From assembly GCF_006516965.1 (NCBI RefSeq), contig NZ_VHLH01000010.1, positions 62,001-126,000 of the forward strand: a stretch of 64,000 nucleotides of DNA. The letters run 5' to 3'. The DNA is from Pararhizobium mangrovi. Its GTDB lineage: Bacteria > Pseudomonadota > Alphaproteobacteria > Rhizobiales > Rhizobiaceae. Below the pieces are notes generated by a model, which saw only the letters and a program-made list of their open reading frames with translations, searched no databases and was not told where the DNA came from. A program made the translations under genes and the position numbers. Numbering within the stretch: the first letter of the stretch is position 1; every line of letters starts with the position of its first letter. Positions 1 to 9,800 of this stretch are shown here, in pieces.

Positions 1-257
1 GCCCAGAACGACCAGCGCACGCCGACCGTGAGATCGAGATGGCGAAGGAGGTTTAGCCATGCGGCCGCGAGCAGCGTGTCTGCAAGCGCATAGACGATGG
101 CGAGCACGGCGATCGCGACATAGGTGCCCGGTCGCAGATGCTCGGTCTGGATGTGGCTCGAATAGGCGTAGAGCTTGAAGCCGACGAAGACGATGCCGGC
201 GAGCCCGATCAGCGTGCCGAGCCGAACGAGCCAGACTTTGGATACCGGAAGGTTCAC
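1..257 (-). CDS. Polytopic membrane protein, N-terminal part only (runs off the window)
   Basis: Eighty-five codons are visible, read from a GTG start at 257 that overlaps the stop of the methyltransferase gene by four bases (GTGA). The fragment shows two hydrophobic helices, about residues 8-30 and 45-66, separated by a short polar loop. The position, last in a glycosyltransferase-methyltransferase operon, and the helix pattern would suit a flippase-like or lysylphosphatidylglycerol-synthase-type membrane protein, but that is inference from context. The rest of the gene lies outside the window, so no motif can be checked. The start is supported by the tight overlap rather than by a strong ribosome binding site. 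Confidence 0.6.
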   Translation of the reverse strand, partial: MNLPVSKVWLVRLGTLIGLAGIVFVGFKLYAYSSHIQTEHLRPGTYVAIAVLAIVYALADTLLAAAWLNLLRHLDLTVGVRWSFW

Positions 258-901
258 GCAGCCGGCGTCGCCTTCTTCGTGCAGCGAAGCATCGTCCATG
301 GAAGCGGCGAGGCAACCTCGACGACATCGAAATACCGGCCGACGAGCGAGACGATCTTTGCCCTGGACCAATGCTGGATGTGACCGGGCGTATTGCCGAG
401 GTTCGCGACATAGCGCCCACGTGCGAGGTTCAGCGCACGCCACAACGGCTCGCGTGGAACGCTGAGGATGAGGTCGCGTCCGACGATCCGCTGCAAGGCT
501 TTTAGGGCCGCTTCCGGGTCCTCGATATGTTCGAACACTTCACAGCATACGACGAGTTCTGCCTCGTCGCGTCCGGATGCGACGTCGTAGATGCTGCGGA
601 CTTCGAACAGGTCAGGGGAGAGGCCGTTCCTGACGGCGTTGTCACGCGCCATCCGGATGACCTGCGAGGAGAAATCGCTGCCACGGGCGGCAATGCCCCG
701 GCCGGCCCATTGAACGACCCAGTATCCTTCCCCGCATCCCACCTCGTGAATGCTTTCGGGTGAAAGCGCGTCGACCCAACCGTTCAGGGTGCGGGTGAAA
801 CCATCCACCATATGGCGCACGATCCGGTTGGAAGAGCCGTACTTGTCGAACGTATTGCCAATGATAACGCCGTTTTCCGCCAAGCCGCCGGCAACCTTCA
901 T
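254..901 (-). CDS. Class I SAM-dependent methyltransferase
   Basis: The 215-residue protein has the Rossmann-type motif I HEVGCGEGYW near residues 52-61, an acidic residue after the second strand (GSDFS) and the motif CCEVFEHIEDPEAAL, typical of class I methyltransferases of the UbiG/Methyltransf_11 kind. The substrate cannot be read from the sequence. It sits between a polyprenyl-phosphate-type glycosyltransferase and a membrane protein on the same strand, so a lipid-linked sugar or other envelope precursor is a reasonable guess. It starts 61 bases after the glycosyltransferase stop and overlaps the next gene by four bases, which suggests one transcript. Confidence 0.8.
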   Translation of the reverse strand: MKVAGGLAENGVIIGNTFDKYGSSNRIVRHMVDGFTRTLNGWVDALSPESIHEVGCGEGYWVVQWAGRGIAARGSDFSSQVIRMARDNAVRNGLSPDLFEVRSIYDVASGRDEAELVVCCEVFEHIEDPEAALKALQRIVGRDLILSVPREPLWRALNLARGRYVANLGNTPGHIQHWSRAKIVSLVGRYFDVVEVASPLPWTMLRCTKKATPAA

Positions 902-961
902 GTCATCTCGCTTTCACTCTGACCGACGCACGAGAAACGGCGCCGTACTCTACTCGCGAGG

Positions 962-1945
962 CTAATGAACGGAGCGACGATCACGGCCTTCGAGTTCCGC
1001 AGCATCTGCACGCAAGATGTGGCTTTTCTGCGAGAATCGAATGTCTTCAAGAAGTCTTCGGTTGGCGGCGACGACATCGGCGAGGAAACACACGAGAACG
1101 GTCTGGAAACCGATCGTCAGGAGTGCGCCGGCAAGGATGAGGGACTGGATATGGCCTTGCCCGTCGCCGACCGCGTAGAAATAGACGAACCGGAGACCGA
1201 TCAGGAGCGCGATCAGCAGGAAGAAGGCGGCGATGGCGCCGAAGAAGCGTGCGGGCCGATAGATGACGAAGATACGGATGATCGTCAGGATCGACCGGTT
1301 GATATAGGAGGGAATGCTTTTAACGAGGCGAGAGGGGCGCAGATCCGCATTGACGCCGACCGGTACCGAGACCACGCCCAGATTGTGCTGGCCCGCCTGG
1401 ATGATCGTCTCGAGCGTGTAGGTATAGTTGTTGAAGAGCACGAAACGGCGTGCCGCCGTGCTGGACATGGCGCGAAAACCGCTCGGCGCGTCGGCGACGT
1501 CGGTCTTGCTGGTAATCCGCACGACCCAGCTGCCGAGCCGCTGAAGCACCTTCTTGACTGGAGAAAAATGCTCGATCTCGCGGATCGGCCGTGCGCCGAT
1601 GGCAAGATCCGCGGCGCCGGAGACGATCGGGGCCGTCAGCGCGGGGATATCGGCGGCATCGTACTGGTTGTCGGCATCGGTATTCACGATGACGTCGGCG
1701 CCGAGCTTCAGGCAGGCGTCGATGCCGGTCATGAACGCATAGGCGAGCCCCCGGTTGCGCGTATGGCGCACGACGTGGTCGACGCCGTTCGCCCGTGCGA
1801 CGGCGACCGTATCGTCGGCACTCCCGTCGTCGATGATCAGCCACTCGACCGTATCGAACCCTTCGACCTTTCGCGGCAGATCGTTGAGTGCGATGGCAAG
1901 CGTGCCGGCTTCGTTGTAGCAGGGAATCTGGATAATGAGCTTCAT
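962..1945 (-). CDS. Family 2 glycosyltransferase with C-terminal membrane helices
   Basis: The 327-residue protein begins MKLIIQIPCYNEAGTL, the standard opening of a GT2 domain, followed by DDGSADDT near residue 39 and the metal-binding NTDADNQYD near 88. Two membrane helices lie at about 235-258 and 268-293. This is the layout of dolichol-phosphate-mannose-synthase-like enzymes that transfer a sugar to a polyprenyl phosphate at the inner membrane. An in-frame extension to 2125 exists, but it lacks family similarity, and the ATG at 1945 sits exactly at the conserved start. It is the first gene of a minus-strand operon with the methyltransferase and the partial membrane protein. The sugar donor is unknown. 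Confidence 0.85.
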   Translation of the reverse strand: MKLIIQIPCYNEAGTLAIALNDLPRKVEGFDTVEWLIIDDGSADDTVAVARANGVDHVVRHTRNRGLAYAFMTGIDACLKLGADVIVNTDADNQYDAADIPALTAPIVSGAADLAIGARPIREIEHFSPVKKVLQRLGSWVVRITSKTDVADAPSGFRAMSSTAARRFVLFNNYTYTLETIIQAGQHNLGVVSVPVGVNADLRPSRLVKSIPSYINRSILTIIRIFVIYRPARFFGAIAAFFLLIALLIGLRFVYFYAVGDGQGHIQSLILAGALLTIGFQTVLVCFLADVVAANRRLLEDIRFSQKSHILRADAAELEGRDRRSVH

Positions 1946-2207
1946 GCCGGAACTGCATCTCCACGGGTCGAGCGCGTCATGACCGCCTGATCCTTTCGCC
2001 ACGGGGATTGACGTTCTAACAGTGGAAGGGCAAGGGTCAAGCAATGCTTCGGGCGCATATGTCCGATTTCTGAATCGAATGTTTTCGAATGCCGATGAAA
2101 GACCCCGATCGCAAAGCTTTGGCAATCTTCAGGTGCCGCAAACACTTTGGAAAAATCGTTTGCCCGTCCACGATCTCGAACGACCACGTTCCAGGGTGTA
2201 GAGCGCA

Positions 2208-2774
2208 GTGCTGAAAGGTATTTTCAAGTCGCCGCGAAACCCCCTGAGCGTCCTCTTCATTCTCTTTTCGCTGGCAATTATCATCAATATTGTCGAGTTT
2301 CCGTTCATCGAGAGGGATTCGCGACATAATTACAGTGCCGTCTACAAGTATCGATATCAGAACGTTATCCGTGTTGCCATCGATCACGACAATTCATCAC
2401 GTACGGCCGTAGCGCCCTATTACTATTTAGGGCTCGTCTTTCCGGAAAGCGTCGTGGTGATGCCGACCGATGATCGTCTTGCCGATTCGGTCAGCATACG
2501 TTCCTTCGGTCTTGCTTCCGAAATTCGGTATCGCGACTACGATCCGGTCAAGCTTTTCGAGAAGACGAACATCAAGCCGCATCTGTGGAACCTGATGCAA
2601 CTTGCCGACGATCGGGGAAACGTCGAGCGGGTCATCGAAAAGACGTTCGGCATCGCGACGAGCAATCAGCCCTCCGGCACGTTCGTCATCCTTCATGATC
2701 GATCCGGGCGCTTCTATTACGTGGATAGCAACCTTCTCGACGCGCAAACACGGAAGGATCTCGGCATTGGGTGA
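2208..2774 (+). CDS. Membrane-anchored protein of unknown function
   Basis: The 188-residue protein has one N-terminal membrane helix (about residues 13-30) after a short basic stretch (KSPRNP), then a soluble, mostly polar domain with no motif that I recognise. This suggests a bitopic protein with its body outside the cytoplasm. It is divergent from the glycosyltransferase operon. Its stop overlaps the proposed TTG start of the next membrane protein by eight bases, so the two are probably co-translated. A role in envelope glycan assembly together with its partner is plausible from context only. Confidence 0.65.
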   Translation: MLKGIFKSPRNPLSVLFILFSLAIIINIVEFPFIERDSRHNYSAVYKYRYQNVIRVAIDHDNSSRTAVAPYYYLGLVFPESVVVMPTDDRLADSVSIRSFGLASEIRYRDYDPVKLFEKTNIKPHLWNLMQLADDRGNVERVIEKTFGIATSNQPSGTFVILHDRSGRFYYVDSNLLDAQTRKDLGIG

Positions 2775-4275
2775 GTACGTCGTCGTTTCGGGTCTTTTCC
2801 TTTCGGGCTGGTCGTTCGGCGTCCTGACCGGACTTTCTGCGGTCGCCGCCTTCTTCTTTTCCTTCATCTGCGGCCTGTCGCTGGTCGTCTTCGTCAGCGC
2901 CGTCCTGTTGTGGCTGGGTCTGCCGACGAACGCGTTCTTCGTATGGGCGGTGGCCTGCGGTCTGCCTTTCACGCTGCTAGCAGCAAGACCGATGCGACCC
3001 GAACATCTTCGTCCCGGACATTTCCGCACGAGTCTGATCACGATTGTCGTAGGCTTGGTAAGCCTTGCGGTGCTCGTCTTTTTTCTTCGAAGCGTTCCGC
3101 TTGAAAAGTATCATATAGACACCTTCAAATATTTCAGAAGTGGGATCCTCTTCTCCCGGAACGAAACGCAATACATAAACCTTAACGACCTCGAAAAGCG
3201 GCTCTTCTCGTTTCCGATCGCGCTTTCCCTCGCCCGCATTTATGGCGAATTCTACGTCAAGTCGTTAGTGCCGGCACTGTCCATCGGCGTGCTTTCGGTC
3301 TCTCTCTTCTTCTTCTGGGCGATATCCGCGAAGGAGAACGTCACGCGTGCGGCGCGGTACGGTATAGCCGCGCTTATGCTGCTTCTGATGGTAAGCAACA
3401 ATCGTTATGTCTGGAACTCGTTCTACCTCAACGATCACCTTTACGTAGCGGCCTGCGTGCTCATCATTGCCGGTGCCGGAGTTCTCAACGAGCGGATGGC
3501 CGACGTCCCGCGCAGCTTTCTCGTCAGCGTCCAGATCCTCATGATGCCGGCGCTGATCATGGGCCGGGCCGAAGGGTTTCTCCTTGCAGGCTTCGCCATC
3601 CTTCCCTTTATCCTCAATCCCGAAGTCGCTCCACGGGACAGGCGGGTGGTGCTGGCCGGCTTCGCAGTGGTGACCTTCGCCTGGCACATGTATCTCGCTC
3701 ATGCCTTTATGCGAGAAGGCAGTTCACTGCCGCTTTCGGTTTTCGGCCCGGCAGCGCTCGCGGTTCTTGCCGTTCTCGCGGTCCCTTTCATCACGATCAC
3801 GCCTTTGGTGCGTTTCCGAAGGGCGATCCTAATACTTGCGGAAACCGCTTTATGGGTCGCGCTGCTGGTTGCAACGATCGGCAAACCCGGCGTGATGGTC
3901 GAAAGCCTTTCCGCGACCTACCAGAATATCGTCGTGGGAGCTGGCTCCTGGGGGCGCTCTCTCGTCGTCCTCGCGGTGATCTTCGTCTTCGTCCTGGTCT
4001 TCTGCAAGGATCGGCGGCTGGCGACCCTACGCTTCCCGGTCACAGCTTCGATTCCGATGTTCTTCCTGCTGGCGTATCTACGGAATGGCGGGGCTTATCG
4101 CGTCGGAAACGGCGATTCGCTCAACCGGATGCTGATCGAGATCTTCCCGCTCGCCGTCCTCTATCTTGCGGTGGCCGCGATCTCGCTCGACTGGCGGCGT
4201 CCGTTCGTCGTTCCCGATAGGCAAGCGATATCACCGGAAAACGTTTCGAGTTCCCAAACCGCCCATCCTGCATAA
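2767..4275 (+). CDS. Large polytopic membrane protein, possibly GT-C-like
   Basis: The protein has 502 residues from a TTG start at 2767, with many hydrophobic helices along its length and one large hydrophilic loop around residues 110-150 (HIDTFKYFRSGILFSRN). The frame stays open upstream to an ATG at 2602, but that would overlap the preceding gene by 173 bases. The TTG has a well-spaced AGGA eight bases upstream and an eight-base overlap with the previous stop, so I prefer it. The topology resembles GT-C glycosyltransferases or O-antigen-type membrane enzymes, but no diagnostic motif was seen. It forms a two-gene unit with the anchored protein before it. Confidence 0.6.
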   Translation: MGEYVVVSGLFLSGWSFGVLTGLSAVAAFFFSFICGLSLVVFVSAVLLWLGLPTNAFFVWAVACGLPFTLLAARPMRPEHLRPGHFRTSLITIVVGLVSLAVLVFFLRSVPLEKYHIDTFKYFRSGILFSRNETQYINLNDLEKRLFSFPIALSLARIYGEFYVKSLVPALSIGVLSVSLFFFWAISAKENVTRAARYGIAALMLLLMVSNNRYVWNSFYLNDHLYVAACVLIIAGAGVLNERMADVPRSFLVSVQILMMPALIMGRAEGFLLAGFAILPFILNPEVAPRDRRVVLAGFAVVTFAWHMYLAHAFMREGSSLPLSVFGPAALAVLAVLAVPFITITPLVRFRRAILILAETALWVALLVATIGKPGVMVESLSATYQNIVVGAGSWGRSLVVLAVIFVFVLVFCKDRRLATLRFPVTASIPMFFLLAYLRNGGAYRVGNGDSLNRMLIEIFPLAVLYLAVAAISLDWRRPFVVPDRQAISPENVSSSQTAHPA

Positions 4276-4443
4276 TCTGCGCATGGAATGGACGGACGAA
4301 CCCGGCGTCCTGTCTCGGCGATCTCGTTCGTCTGAAGCTTGCACCGTAGCCAACTGTGCAAAACCGGTCGGTCCGTACGGAAAAACGCTTCTTTCTGAAT
4401 CGCTTCGCTTTCCGCCTGTAAATCGAAAGGGGGAATTAAGGAA

Positions 4444-4478
4444 TTGACTCTGCTGGAACGTGAGAACAAAATGGGAAC
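4444..4478 (+). promoter_or_regulatory. Promoter with overlapping LexA (SOS) box upstream of imuA
   Basis: A -35-like TTGACT (4444-4449) and a -10-like CAAAAT (4467-4472) are 17 bases apart. GAAC at 4464-4467 and GAAC at 4475-4478 are exactly seven bases apart, matching the alphaproteobacterial LexA operator GAAC-N7-GAAC. The box covers the -10 element, so a bound repressor would block RNA polymerase. It lies 40 bases before the imuA ATG. Confidence 0.85.
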
Positions 4479-4517
4479 AAGCTTGTTTTCAGCAGAAGCC
4501 GATGGACCTCGGGAATC

Positions 4518-5315
4518 ATGGAACTCGATCATTTGCGTGGGGCGATCGCCCGGATCGAAGGGCAGGCTCGTCGCTTCGAAACTCCGATCCCGACCGGGGA
4601 AGGAAGATGGACGTTCGGTCTCGAAGCGGTGGATGCCAACCTGCCGAAGGAAGGGCTGGCGTGCGGGGCTTTACACGATCTTTTTACGGAACAAAAAGTG
4701 AACATTGCAGGCGTTTCGGCATTCCTTCTACGGCTCGTCGCGCGGCTTCCGCGTGCAGGTGCCGTCGTATGGTGTCAGTCGCCTTTCGAAACGCGAGAGT
4801 ACGGCCGCCTCTACGCGCCGGGACTTGCCGGCATGGCGCTCGGGCCGGAGCGGCTCGTCGCCGTCTCGCTGTCGCATCCGCGCGAAATGGGCTTCGTGCT
4901 GGAAGCGGCACTTGCCATGGCCCCCGTGGCGGCCGTGGTGGGCGAGGGCGCACCCCTCGAATTCACGCAGACGCGCCGGCTTTCGCTGATTTCGGCAAGG
5001 AGCGGCGTGCCATGCATCTATCTCAACACCGAATGCGAGGTGGAGGCTTCCGCCGCACGCACGCGCTGGCGGGTGAACCCTGTGCCCGCCGCCGGCGATC
5101 CCGCGGACGAAAGGATGCCCGGCGCACCTGCCTGGGGGGTCGCACTCACCCGTGCGCGCGGTGGCAGGCCCGGTTTCTGGGAGCTTACATGGCATGACGC
5201 GACGCATTCTTTCCGTGCACTTTCAAGGCTTGGCGATCGATCGCCTGCGTCGGCTCGAAACCATGCGGCGACGCATGGCGACGAAGCCGCAGGACAACGC
5301 AGACGGACGGGCTGA
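4518..5315 (+). CDS. imuA: ImuA, RecA-like accessory factor of the ImuB/DnaE2 mutasome
   Basis: The 265-residue protein has the ImuA layout: an N-terminal segment with WTFGLEAVDANLP, a RecA-like core with GALHDLF and VVWCQSP, and a C-terminal W-L-T-WHDATH motif. ImuA is thought to support ImuB and DnaE2 in translesion synthesis; the P-loop is degenerate, as is common in the family. The reading frame runs 122 bases into imuB, a large but genuine-looking overlap because both frames keep family motifs there. It is first in a three-gene operon behind the LexA box. The ATG at 4518 gives the usual N-terminus. Confidence 0.88.
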   Translation: MELDHLRGAIARIEGQARRFETPIPTGEGRWTFGLEAVDANLPKEGLACGALHDLFTEQKVNIAGVSAFLLRLVARLPRAGAVVWCQSPFETREYGRLYAPGLAGMALGPERLVAVSLSHPREMGFVLEAALAMAPVAAVVGEGAPLEFTQTRRLSLISARSGVPCIYLNTECEVEASAARTRWRVNPVPAAGDPADERMPGAPAWGVALTRARGGRPGFWELTWHDATHSFRALSRLGDRSPASARNHAATHGDEAAGQRRRTG

Positions 5316-6801
5316 AGCGCCGTTCGTCCTCGTCGAGAACGGTGCGAAGGGCACGCGCATCACGGCCGCCAACGGAGCCGCGTTCGGGGTCGGCGCGCGT
5401 CTCGGTCAGGCGCTGAGCGATGCGCGGGCGGTCTTTCCCGGCTTACGCGCCGAACCGGCCGACCCGGGCGCGGACGCCGAGCTTCTCGAAGGGCTTGCGC
5501 GCTGGGCGATGCGCTATTCGCCGATCGTGGCGCTAGATGGAACGGACGGGCTGATGATCGATACGACGGGATGCGAACATCTTTTCGGCGGCGAAGCGAA
5601 ACTCGTCGCCGATTGCCTGAAACGGCTGCGCGCGGCCGGCTTCGCGGTCGCGGCCGGCATGGCCGGTACGCCCGCCCTTGCCTGGGCGCTCGCCCGTTTC
5701 GGGGAAGAGGCGGCGATTGCCGGTCCCGGCGAAACGCCGGCGCGCATGAAGGATTTGCCGGTTGCCGCCCTTCGCCTTTCACGGGAGCGCCGGACGCTTC
5801 TCAAGCGGTTGGGACTGAAGACGATCGGTGCGCTGGCCGCAGTGCCGCGGGCGGCCCTCGAGCGGCGCTTTCGCTCGCGGGAGGCGGCGCAATCGGTGCA
5901 GCTTCGCCTCGACCAGATGATGGGAACGCTCGATGAGCCACTCGTCCCGCTCTATCCGCCGCCGCCCTGCCGGGCGTTTCTTGCCGTCAACGAGCCGGTG
6001 ATCGACATCGGCGGGGTCGAAATCGTGGTGGAGGATCTGCTCGTCAGGATCTGCCATCGCTTGGTGGAGCGTGGCGAGGGCGCACGGCTCTTCCGCCTGA
6101 CGGCCTTTCGCGCCGATGGCGGCTCCAGCACGCTCCTTGTTCGGCTGTCTCGACCGGGACGGGCGCGCGAGGCGATCATGCGTCTCTTCGCAGAGCGGCT
6201 AGAAGAGATCGACTGCGGCTTCGGCATCGATGGTTTCGCCTTGTCGGCAGAGGACCTGTCGGAGCTTTCGCAAGTCCAGACGGCGCTCGCCGCCGAGGAA
6301 GCCGGAGACGGTGCGCAATCCGATCCGCGCGTCTTTTGCGACGGCATCGCGCCCCTCGTCGATACGCTCGCCAATCGGCTCGGCGCGCACAACGTGCATC
6401 AGTGGGCGCCGGTCGAAAGCCACGTTCCCGAACGGGCCGTGCGGCGCGTGGCCGTCGGTGGGGCACTCGCCTGGCAGCAATGGCAGGAAAGGGCCAGTCC
6501 AGCGCCGCGCCCCTTCCGTCTTTTCGATCGGCCGGAAGCCGTCGAGGTGACCGCCGAAGTGCCGGACGGCCCGCCCATGCAATTCACCTGGCGGCGTGTC
6601 CGGCGTCTCGTCACGCGCGCGAGCGGGCCGGAGCGTATTGCGCCGGAATGGTGGCGGGCGGATGCGCGCGGGGTCGCCGTCCGCGACTATTTCGTGGTGG
6701 AGGACGGGGAAGGGCGGCAATACTGGCTCTACCGCGAGGGCGGCTACGCCTGCGGCGAACCGGCCCATCCGCGCTGGTACCTGCATGGGCTCTTCGCGTG
6801 A
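5194..6801 (+). CDS. imuB: ImuB, Y-family-like polymerase scaffold
   Basis: The 535-residue protein starts MTRRILSVHFQGLAIDRL and carries the ImuB signature LDGTDGLMIDTTGCEHLFGG near residue 120, a little-finger-type middle region and a C-terminal extension. ImuB resembles Y-family polymerases but is catalytically inactive, and it links DnaE2 to the beta clamp. An upstream in-frame start at 5152 exists, but the ATG at 5194 fits the family N-terminus. The gene overlaps imuA by 122 bases, and its stop overlaps the dnaE2 GTG start by four (GTGA), indicating translational coupling. Confidence 0.9.
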   Translation: MTRRILSVHFQGLAIDRLRRLETMRRRMATKPQDNADGRAEAPFVLVENGAKGTRITAANGAAFGVGARLGQALSDARAVFPGLRAEPADPGADAELLEGLARWAMRYSPIVALDGTDGLMIDTTGCEHLFGGEAKLVADCLKRLRAAGFAVAAGMAGTPALAWALARFGEEAAIAGPGETPARMKDLPVAALRLSRERRTLLKRLGLKTIGALAAVPRAALERRFRSREAAQSVQLRLDQMMGTLDEPLVPLYPPPPCRAFLAVNEPVIDIGGVEIVVEDLLVRICHRLVERGEGARLFRLTAFRADGGSSTLLVRLSRPGRAREAIMRLFAERLEEIDCGFGIDGFALSAEDLSELSQVQTALAAEEAGDGAQSDPRVFCDGIAPLVDTLANRLGAHNVHQWAPVESHVPERAVRRVAVGGALAWQQWQERASPAPRPFRLFDRPEAVEVTAEVPDGPPMQFTWRRVRRLVTRASGPERIAPEWWRADARGVAVRDYFVVEDGEGRQYWLYREGGYACGEPAHPRWYLHGLFA

Positions 6802-9800
6802 GCCGGCCGAACGAAAATCCGCCGATACCCTTCGAGCGTCCGGCCGGGCATGTGCCGAAGCGCGCGCCGGGCACGCTCGTTCCGGCCTATGCGGAATTGA
6901 GCTGCACCTCGAACTTTTCCTTTCTGCGCGGTGCGTCGCATCCGGGTGAACTCGTCATCCAGGCGAAGGCGATCGGCCATGCGGCGATCGGCATCGCCGA
7001 CCGCAATACGCTCGCCGGTGTCGTGCGCGCCTATACGCAGGCCCGAAAGGAGGGGCTGCATCTTCTCGTCGGCACACGGCTCGAAACGACGGATGGCTTT
7101 TCCTGCCTGTGCTATCCGAAGGATCGCGCTGCCTATGGCCGGCTCTGCCGGCTTCTGACGAAGGGAAAGATGGCAGCGCAAAAGGGCGAATGCCATTTCA
7201 CCTTCGACGACATGCTCGCCTTCATGGAAGGGCAGGTGATCGTCGCCCTGCCGCCGGCCGAGGTTGAGGAAGCTTCCTTTTGCCACCGGCTCGGCGATCT
7301 CGCGAAAGCCGTGCCGGACGATCTGTGGATTGCCATGCACCGCCTTTACCGTGGCGACGAGCAAAGGCGTTCCCGCCGCATCGCGCACCTTGCCGGCCGG
7401 CTGGGCCTGCCGCTGGTGGCGATCAACGACGTGCATTTCCATCATCCCGACCGCCGGCCGCTGCAGGACGTCGTCACCTGCATTCGCGAGAAATGCACGC
7501 TGGAGGAGGCGGGGTTTCGCCTTGCGGCCAATGCCGAACGCCATCTCAAGCCTCCCGAAGAGATGGCACGGCTCTTCGCAGCCTATCCCGAAGCGATCGA
7601 AGCGACGATGCAGATCGTTGCCCGGTGCACCTTCGATCTGGGTTCGCTCGTCTACACCTATCCGAGCGAGCCGGTCCCTCCCGGTACGACGGCGCAGGCG
7701 CATCTCGAGCATCTGGCGAGGGCAGGTGCCAGGCGCATCTACGGCGACCCCGTGCCGGATAAGGTCGCAAAGGCGCTCGAGAAGGAATTCGCGCTGATCG
7801 AGGCGCTCAACTACCCGCATTATTTCCTGACCGTCCACGACATCGTCTCCTATGCACGTTCGGAAGGGATCCTGTGCCAGGGTCGCGGCTCGGCGGCGAA
7901 TTCCACCGTATGCTACTGTCTCGGCGTCACGGCGCTCGATCCGATGCAAAGCAGCCTGCTGATCGAGCGGTTCCTGTCGCGCGAACGCAAGGAACCGCCG
8001 GATATCGACATCGATTTCGAGCATAAGCGCCGCGAGGAAGTCATCCAGTACGTCTATGGCCGCTACGGCCGACACCGGGCGGCGCTGGCGGCCACCGTCA
8101 TCAGCTATCGTCCGAGAAGCGCCGTGCGCGAGGTCGGCAAGGTGATGGGCCTTTCCGAAGACGTTACCGCCGCGCTCGCCGGCACGGTCTGGGGCGCATG
8201 GGGCAAGGACATTCCCGACGCGCGAATCCGCGAGGTCGGGCTCGATCCCGAAGACCCTCATCTCAAGCGCACGATGGAACTGACGAAGCAGTTGCTCGGT
8301 TTCCCACGCCATCTCTCCCAGCATGTCGGCGGCTTCGTGCTGACCGACGATGCGCTGGAAACGATGGTGCCGATCGGCAACGGCGCGATGGATAAGCGTA
8401 CCTTCATCGAGTGGGACAAGGACGACATCGACGAACTGAAGATCCTGAAGGTCGATCTTCTCGCTCTAGGCATGCTCACCTGCATGGCCAAGGGCTTTGC
8501 GCTGATCAAGAAGCATTACGGCGAGACTTACGAACTGCGCGGCCTAAAGCAGGAGGACGAAGTTTACGCCATGCTCGCGCGTGCCGATGCGATCGGCGTC
8601 TTCCAGGTGGAAAGTCGCGCACAGCTTAATATGCTGCCGCGCCTGAAGCCGAAGAGATTCTACGATCTCGTCATCGAGGTGGCGATCGTACGCCCCGGCC
8701 CCATCCAGGGCGACATGGTGCATCCCTATCTGCGCCGGCGGGACGAACTGGAAAAGGTCGATTACCCGTCGCCGACCAGGGGCCCGGAGAACGAGCTTAA
8801 AGCGATCCTTTCCCGCACGCTCGGGGTACCGCTCTTTCAGGAACAGGCGATGCAGATCGCCATCGACGCGGCGAAGTTTTCGGCCGAGGAGGCGAACGAA
8901 CTGCGCAAGGCGATGGCGACCTTCCGGCAGGTCGGCACAATCCACACGCTCGAGGACAAGATGGTGGGTCGCATGGTCGAGCGCGGCTATGACGAGGAAT
9001 TCTCGAAGCGCTGTTTTAACCAGATCAAGGGCTTCGGCGAGTACGGATTTCCCGAAAGCCATGCGGCCAGTTTCGCGTTGATCGTCTACGCTTCGGCCTG
9101 GCTGAAATGCTACTACCCGGACGTGTTCTGCGCGGCCCTCCTCAACTCGCAGCCGATGGGCTTCTACGCGCCGGCTCAGATCGTGGGCGATGCGCGAAAG
9201 CATATCGAGGTCAGGGCCGTCGATCTCAACCACAGTTTCTGGGACAGTACGCTGGAGGAGGCGGAGGGAAAATATCATGCCGTCCGGCTCGGCTTCCGCC
9301 AGGTGGACGGGCTTTCCGAAGCGGTGATGGAGGCGTTTTCCCACTGCCGTGCAGCGCATGGGCCTTTCGCGACGCTCGAAGAAGCCCGTCGGATCGGCGG
9401 GCTTACGCTTGCGACGCTGGAAAAGCTCGCAGCAGCGGATAGCTTCCGCTCGCTCGGGCTTGACCGGCGAGAAGGGCTCTGGGCGGTGCGCGGGCTGATG
9501 AGCGACCGGCAGTTGCCGCTCTTCGACACGGCCGACGCCGACCCGGCCGGTGCCGACACGCCGGCGACCTTGCCGACCATGCCGCTCTCCGAGCACGTCG
9601 TCGCGGACTATCAGACGCAGCGTCTTTCCCTGAAGGCGCACCCCATGCATTTCCTGCGCGAGACCTACCGTGCGCGGCGCATCCGTTCGGCATCGGATCT
9701 CGAGGCCACCCGCCACGACCAGCGCGTTGCGGTCGCCGGTGTCGTGCTCGTGCGCCAGCAGCCGGGCACGGCCAAGGGCGTGGTCTTCATCACCATCGAG

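Noticed and set aside
965-1990. Long open frame on the plus strand opposite the glycosyltransferase gene
   Set aside because: It is a GC-rich shadow: acidic/Arg-rich low-complexity protein, no start signal, and the minus strand carries clear GT2 motifs.
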